From JBHHXR01 sp046757205 (GTDB lineage Bacteria > Pseudomonadota > Alphaproteobacteria > Rhodobacterales > Rhodobacteraceae): a stretch of DNA of 10,280 bases. This document shows, one piece after another, positions 6,679 through 10,280 of this stretch. Every line of letters starts with the position of its first letter. The first letter of the stretch is position 1. Where the stretch lies: contig JBHHXR010000122.1 in the NCBI GenBank assembly GCA_046757205.1, positions 1-10,280 of the forward strand. The letters run 5' to 3'. Below the pieces are notes generated by a model that was not told where the DNA came from, searched no databases, and saw only the letters and a list, made by a program, of their open reading frames with translations. The position numbers were made by a program, and so were the translations under genes.

Positions 6679-8313
6679 TCATGAGTTACCTGACCGCAGA
6701 CCGGCCAGAGTCGCCGCCGGCGTGATCGCCTCGGCGTCGGTTTTCAGATGCACGAGCGCCGGTTTTCCCGCCGCCCTGGCCCGTGCCAGCGCCGGGGCGA
6801 AGTCTTCCTGCACCTCGACCGTTTCGCCATGGCCGCCATGGGCCCGCGCCAGCGCTGCGAAATCGGGATTTCGCAGATCGGTGGCGCTGATCCTGCCGGG
6901 ATATTTTTTCTCCTGGTGCATCCGTATGGTGCCGTAGATGCCGTTGTCCACCACGAGGACCACGACATTCGCCCCTTCCTGCACCGCCGTGCCGAATTCC
7001 TGCCCGGTCATCTGAAAGCATCCATCGCCGGCAAGGCAGATCACCTCGCGCTCCGGCTTGCGCAGCTTGGCGGCGATCGCGGCGGGCAGGCCGTATCCCA
7101 TCGAACCGGAGGTGGGGCTGAGCTGGCCGTCGAAATGCCGGTAGCGCCAGAACCGGTGCAGCCAGATGGCGTAGTTTCCCGCGCCGTTGGTCATGATCGC
7201 GTCGTCGGGCAGCGTGGCGCGCAGGTGCTCCATCACGGCGCTCATCTTTACCGCGCCGGGGCCGTAGGGCGGCGTATCGGACCATGCGCGGTAGTCGTCA
7301 TGCGCGTTCGTGGAGCGGCTGCGCGCGGGCAAGCCGGCTGCCGCCGCAAGGAATTCGCCCGGCGTCGCGTTGATCTCAAGCGCGGCGTTGTAGATGCGTC
7401 CAAGCTCTTCGGCGCCGGGATGGACGTGCACGAGTTTCATTTGCGGGCCGGGAATGTCTATCAGGGAAAATCCCTGTGACGGGTTTTCCGAGAACCGGGC
7501 ACCCAGAAGAAGAAGCAAATCGCTTTCCGCTATCCTCTTTTTCAGCGCCGGGTTTATCCCCAGACCGACGTCACCGGCATAATTGGGGTGCAGATTGTCG
7601 AACAGATACTGGCGGCGGAAGGAACAGCCGGCGGGCAACCCCCAGGCCGCCGAGAATGCCTCGACGCGGGCCTTGTCGCCCCGGCGCCAGCGCGAACCGC
7701 CCAGAACCATGAACGGGCGCTCCGCCGCCGTCAGCAGCTTTCCGAAGGCCGCGATGTCTTCAGGGGAAGGCGCGGGGGCGGCAACATTCACTTGGTCCGC
7801 CGCCGCCGCATCCGGCGTTTCGCGCAGCATGTCTTCCGGCAATGCCAGCACCACCGGCCCGGGCCTGCCCGACATGGCCAAATGCCAGGCGTGCGATATC
7901 ACTTCCGGTATCCGGTCGGCGTGGTCGATCTCGTCCACCCATTTGGCGAGATCGCGGAAGGTCTGGCGGTAATCGACCTCCTGAAACGCGTCGCGCCCGC
8001 GCATCCGCCGTCCGATCTGCCCGACGAACAGCACCATCGGCGTCGAATCCTGCCTGGCGATATGCACGCCGGCTGCCGCGTTCGTCGCGCCGGGGCCGCG
8101 GGTCACGAAGGCGACGCCCGGCCGGCCGGTCATCTTGCCCTCGGCATCGGCCATCATCGCCGCGCCGCCTTCATGGCGGGTCCCGACCGTTCGGATGGGG
8201 CTGTCAAAGAGCGCGTCCAGCACCGCCAGGAAACTCTCTCCGGGAACGCAGAACACCCGGTCGACGCCCTGCGCCTCCAGGCATTCGACGAGTATTTGCC
8301 CGCCGGTGCGCAT
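6679..8313 (-). CDS. ThDP-dependent enzyme, acetolactate-synthase-like; candidate 2-oxoacid decarboxylase
   Basis: This three-domain thiamine-diphosphate enzyme has 544 residues. The N-terminal PYR domain carries FCVPGE (21-26) and the cofactor-activating glutamate E48 in RHEGGA, then RGPGATN and GRDAFQEVD. A middle domain occupies about 185-325. The C-terminal PP domain has GDG (429-431) running to D456-N457, the metal/diphosphate motif. It belongs to the broad acetolactate synthase/benzoylformate decarboxylase-like group. A housekeeping acetolactate synthase is unlikely: no small regulatory subunit gene adjoins it and it lies inside a lysine-degradation set. Decarboxylation of 2-oxoadipate to glutarate semialdehyde would fit the pathway gap between aminoadipate and glutaryl-CoA, but this is inference; the substrate residues cannot be judged here. 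The ATG at 8313 is preferred, with GAGGGG four bases upstream; a TTG at 8325 overlapping the gcdH stop is the alternative. Confidence 0.87.
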   Translation of the reverse strand: MRTGGQILVECLEAQGVDRVFCVPGESFLAVLDALFDSPIRTVGTRHEGGAAMMADAEGKMTGRPGVAFVTRGPGATNAAAGVHIARQDSTPMVLFVGQIGRRMRGRDAFQEVDYRQTFRDLAKWVDEIDHADRIPEVISHAWHLAMSGRPGPVVLALPEDMLRETPDAAAADQVNVAAPAPSPEDIAAFGKLLTAAERPFMVLGGSRWRRGDKARVEAFSAAWGLPAGCSFRRQYLFDNLHPNYAGDVGLGINPALKKRIAESDLLLLLGARFSENPSQGFSLIDIPGPQMKLVHVHPGAEELGRIYNAALEINATPGEFLAAAAGLPARSRSTNAHDDYRAWSDTPPYGPGAVKMSAVMEHLRATLPDDAIMTNGAGNYAIWLHRFWRYRHFDGQLSPTSGSMGYGLPAAIAAKLRKPEREVICLAGDGCFQMTGQEFGTAVQEGANVVVLVVDNGIYGTIRMHQEKKYPGRISATDLRNPDFAALARAHGGHGETVEVQEDFAPALARARAAGKPALVHLKTDAEAITPAATLAGLRSGNS

Positions 8314-8321
8314 GGCGCCCC

Positions 8322-9521
8322 TCAAAAGAACGCCTGAAGGCCGGTCTGCGCGCGGCCAAGGATCAGCGCGTGCACGTCGTGGGTGCCTTCATAGGTGTTG
8401 ACCGTCTCCAGGTTGACCATGTGCCGCATGACCTGGAATTCCTCGGAAATGCCGTTGCCGCCGTGCATGTCCCGCGCCGCGCGGGCGATGTCCAGCGCCT
8501 TGCCGCAGTTGTTGCGTTTGACCAGCGATATCATCTCCGGCGCCTCGCGCCCTTCGTCCATCAACCGCCCGACGCGCAAGCTCGCCTGAAGGCCGAGCGC
8601 GATCTCGGTCTGCATGTCGGCAAGCTTTTTCTGGTAAAGCTGCGTCTGCGCCAGGGGCTTGTTGAACTGCTTTCGGTCCAGCCCGTACTGGCGCGCCGCG
8701 TGCCAGCAGAATTCGGCGGCGCCCATCGCCCCCCAGGAAATGCCGTAGCGGGCGCGATTGAGGCAGCCGAACGGCCCTTTCAGTCCTTCGACACCGGGCA
8801 GCAGCGCGTCCTCGCCGACCTCCACGCCATCCATGACGATTTCGCCGGTAACCGAGGTGCGCAGGCTGAGCTTGCCACCGATCTTGGGCGCGGCGAGCCC
8901 CTTCGTCCCTTTTTCAAGGACGAACCCGCGTATCCTTCCCGAATGCGCTTCCGATTTCGCCCAGACAATGAAAACGTCGGCGATCGGGCTGTTGGAAATC
9001 CACATCTTGGTGCCGGTCAGCCGATAGCCGTCCGCGGTTTTCCCGGCTCGCGTCTTCATCGCCGCCGGGTCGGAGCCGGCATCGGCTTCGGTCAGGCCGA
9101 AACAGCCGATCAGCTCGCCGGAAGCCAGTTTCGGCAGGTATTTCCGCCGCTGTTCCTCGGACCCGTAGGTCAGGATCGGATACATGACCAGGCTGGACTG
9201 CACCGACATCATGGAGCGATAGCCGGAATCCACCCGCTCGATCTCGCGAGCCGCAAGGCCGTAGCTCACGTAGTTGGCGCCGGCGCCGCCGTACTCTTCG
9301 GGCACCGTGATCCCCAACAGGCCCATTTGACCCATCTGGCGGAAAACCTCGGGGTCGGTCTTTTCCTCGCGAAAGGCGGCGATGACCCCGGGCTGAAGCC
9401 GCGACTGCGCGTAATTTCGCGCGGCGTCGCGTATCATGCGTTCCTCCTCGCTCAATTGATATTCGAGCAGGAACGGGTCGTCCCACCGGAAATTCGCGGG
9501 GGCGGATTTCTGCATTTCCAT
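8322..9521 (-). CDS. gcdH: Glutaryl-CoA dehydrogenase
   Basis: This FAD-dependent acyl-CoA dehydrogenase oxidises and decarboxylates glutaryl-CoA to crotonyl-CoA, passing electrons to electron-transfer flavoprotein. Length is 399 residues, normal for the family. The opening FRWDDPFLLEYQLSEEERMIRD is characteristic of GcdH. CFGLTEADAGSDP (140-152) is the FAD/substrate signature, and KMWISNSPIADVF follows. SGYRSMMSVQSSL contains R102, equivalent to the arginine that binds the glutaryl carboxylate and separates GcdH from other acyl-CoA dehydrogenases. The catalytic base is E378 in NTYEGTHDVHALILGRA. It is the first gene of the block, and GcdH is the meeting point of lysine, hydroxylysine and tryptophan degradation. 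The ATG at 9521 has AAGGAAGGAA just before it; an in-frame ATG at 9515 is a less likely start. The stop lies 8 bp before the ThDP enzyme gene. Confidence 0.96.
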   Translation of the reverse strand: MEMQKSAPANFRWDDPFLLEYQLSEEERMIRDAARNYAQSRLQPGVIAAFREEKTDPEVFRQMGQMGLLGITVPEEYGGAGANYVSYGLAAREIERVDSGYRSMMSVQSSLVMYPILTYGSEEQRRKYLPKLASGELIGCFGLTEADAGSDPAAMKTRAGKTADGYRLTGTKMWISNSPIADVFIVWAKSEAHSGRIRGFVLEKGTKGLAAPKIGGKLSLRTSVTGEIVMDGVEVGEDALLPGVEGLKGPFGCLNRARYGISWGAMGAAEFCWHAARQYGLDRKQFNKPLAQTQLYQKKLADMQTEIALGLQASLRVGRLMDEGREAPEMISLVKRNNCGKALDIARAARDMHGGNGISEEFQVMRHMVNLETVNTYEGTHDVHALILGRAQTGLQAFF

Positions 9522-9618
9522 GTTCCTTCCTTGCGTTGCAGGCCGCTCCGGGCGGAGTTTACCACCGCGGTCCTTGGATTTCAGCCAGCAATGCCGCCGG
9601 GCCCGGCTGAGCTTGAAA

Positions 9619-9663
9619 TCGAATATGCATTCTGATTTGTAATGGTAAATAGCATATATTCGA
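9619..9663. promoter_or_regulatory. Nested inverted repeat, candidate LysR-type operator
   Basis: Outer arms TCGAATATGC (9619-9628) and GCATATATTCGA (9652-9663) are inverted repeats apart from two extra bases in the right arm. Between them CATT (9628-9631) and AATG (9641-9644) form a second inverted repeat with a nine-base spacer. That gives ATT-N9-AAT, an instance of the T-N11-A motif that LysR-type regulators bind. Its position in the AT-rich part of the divergent region supports binding by the adjacent regulator. Binding itself is inferred. Confidence 0.5.
9622..9649 (-). promoter_or_regulatory. Candidate -35/-10 for the gcdH operon
   Basis: On the minus strand TTTACC (9649-9644) and CATATT (9627-9622) are separated by 16 bases; each matches the sigma-70 consensus at four of six positions. 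The pair lies inside the nested inverted repeat, where a LysR-type activator could contact polymerase. It would give a leader of about 100 bases. The match is weak and other AT-rich hexamers nearby could serve. Confidence 0.3.
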
Positions 9664-9719
9664 GATGGTGCCGGACCAAAGGCCGAAAATCAGAACATAT
9701 CATTACGAAATGGAATGAA

Positions 9720-10280
9720 ATGCTTGCACCCCGCCGCTTTCTCCCGCCGACGCATTTTCTCGCCAGTTTCGTGGCCGCGGCGCGCACCGGCAGTTTCACG
9801 CGGGCAGCACGGGAATTGTCGCTCACGCAGGGCGCGGTCAGTCGCCACATCCGGGCGCTCGAGGACCGACTCGGTGTCAGCCTTTTCGTCCGTGACCGGC
9901 AGCGCGTGCGGCTGACCGATGCCGGCGCCAATTATGCGCGCGAAGTGCGCGAGGCGCTCGACGGCATCGCGCGGGCATCGCTTGCGCTTCAGGCGAATCC
10001 CGAAGGCGGAAGCTTGAATCTCGCGATCCTGCCGACCTTCGGCACCCGCTGGCTCGCCCCGCGCCTGCCGCGTTTCCTGTCCTTGCATACCGGGGTATCG
10101 GTCAACCTGACGACGCGGCTCCGGCCGTTCGATTTCAATACCGACAGGCAGGACGCGGCAATTCATTTCGGCAAGGCGGACTGGCCCGGCACCGGGTCTG
10201 TTCATCTGATGGACGAACGTGTGGTCCCGGTCGCTTCGCCCGAGTTCCTGTCGCGCCACCCGGTCGGGCGCGCGGAAGAC
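9720..10280 (+). CDS. LysR-type transcriptional regulator, GcvA-like, partial at right edge
   Basis: The first 187 residues of a LysR-family regulator run off the right edge in an open frame. The N-terminal winged helix-turn-helix is clear: FTRAARELS (26-34), then the recognition helix in TQGAVSRHIRALEDRLGVSLFVRD (36-59) and VRLTDAGANYA. A linker helix follows. From about residue 97 the effector-binding domain begins (GSLNLAILPTFGTRWLAPRLPRFL), with the pattern of the GcvA subgroup. It diverges from gcdH across a 198-bp AT-rich gap, the classic arrangement for a LysR regulator controlling the opposite operon. In Pseudomonas a LysR protein (GcdR) adjoins and activates gcdH in response to glutarate; a similar role here is inferred from position. 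The ATG at 9720 follows only a weak GGA ribosome-binding site, and no other in-frame ATG lies upstream. Confidence 0.9.
   Translation, partial: MLAPRRFLPPTHFLASFVAAARTGSFTRAARELSLTQGAVSRHIRALEDRLGVSLFVRDRQRVRLTDAGANYAREVREALDGIARASLALQANPEGGSLNLAILPTFGTRWLAPRLPRFLSLHTGVSVNLTTRLRPFDFNTDRQDAAIHFGKADWPGTGSVHLMDERVVPVASPEFLSRHPVGRAED

Larger units (their letters stand above)
9522..9719. promoter_or_regulatory. Divergent promoter region, gcdH operon / LysR regulator
   Basis: This 198-bp gap separates two divergently transcribed genes and must hold both promoters. The half next to gcdH (9522-9610) is GC-rich and includes the 12-bp palindrome GCCGGGCCCGGC at 9596-9607, which would lie in the gcdH leader. 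The half next to the regulator (about 9611-9720) is strikingly AT-rich for this genome and holds the candidate operator and promoter described separately. No gene is hidden in it. Confidence 0.75.

Noticed and set aside
6679..8313. Housekeeping acetolactate synthase large subunit (ilvB)
   Set aside because: There is no small-subunit or other branched-chain gene nearby, and the gene is embedded in a lysine-degradation block.
8314..8325. TTG start for the ThDP enzyme overlapping the gcdH stop
   Set aside because: An ATG four codons on is preceded by GAGGGG and yields the normal N-terminus. The TTG remains possible but is less likely.
7842..9635. 597-codon open frame on the plus strand
   Set aside because: It is antisense to the ThDP enzyme and gcdH and crosses the regulatory gap; composition is that of a shadow frame.
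9690..10259. Minus-strand frame opposite the LysR gene
   Set aside because: The plus strand encodes a clear LysR helix-turn-helix and effector domain; the opposite frame has no such features.
1..10280. Mobile element, phage, CRISPR, tRNA or rRNA signals
   Set aside because: No transposase or integrase motifs, direct-repeat arrays or tRNA-like cloverleaf seen on either strand; base composition is even across the genes.

Overview
This high-GC window, with dense codon-biased genes and long antisense shadow frames, looks like a chromosomal segment of an alphaproteobacterium (Rhizobiales or Rhodobacterales type). That assignment is an inference from base composition and protein style; no marker gene is present. 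There is no RNA gene, insertion sequence, phage gene or CRISPR array.

Layout: a single block of eight minus-strand genes fills positions 9521 down to 1, and one plus-strand LysR-type regulator diverges from its head and runs off the right edge. In transcription order the block is: glutaryl-CoA dehydrogenase (gcdH, 9521-8322), an acetolactate-synthase-like ThDP enzyme (8313-6679), an antiquitin-type (ALDH7) aldehyde dehydrogenase (6665-5163), a lysine 6-dehydrogenase/saccharopine-dehydrogenase-family enzyme (5159-4092), an M20 ArgE/DapE-type deacylase (3990-2704), a family-5 periplasmic solute-binding protein (2657-1176), a DppB-type permease (1036-89) and the first 30 codons of a DppC-type permease (92 to the left edge). 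Spacing in the enzyme part is 8, 13 and 3 bp. It widens to 101, 46 and 139 bp in the deacylase/transporter part, and the two permeases overlap by ATGA.

Taken together the genes read as an import-and-degrade operon for a lysine-containing compound. A Dpp/Opp-like ABC importer would bring in a short peptide or N-acyl-lysine and the M20 enzyme would release lysine. Lysine 6-dehydrogenase would oxidise it to allysine / piperideine-6-carboxylate, and the ALDH7 enzyme would give 2-aminoadipate. After transamination (no gene here), 2-oxoadipate must reach glutaryl-CoA, which GcdH converts to crotonyl-CoA. The ThDP enzyme sits where a 2-oxoadipate decarboxylase would be useful, and this is the least conventional part of the set. 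The enzyme families are well supported by motifs; the substrate of the transporter/deacylase and the reaction of the ThDP enzyme are inference.

Regulatory structure: the 198-bp divergent region (9522-9719) has an AT-rich core with a nested inverted repeat that contains a T-N11-A LysR-type motif. The 139-bp gap between the binding-protein and permease genes holds two strong GC hairpins that could alternatively pair with each other. The binding-protein gene has a strong ribosome-binding site and the permease gene has none that is visible, which fits unequal expression within the transporter.
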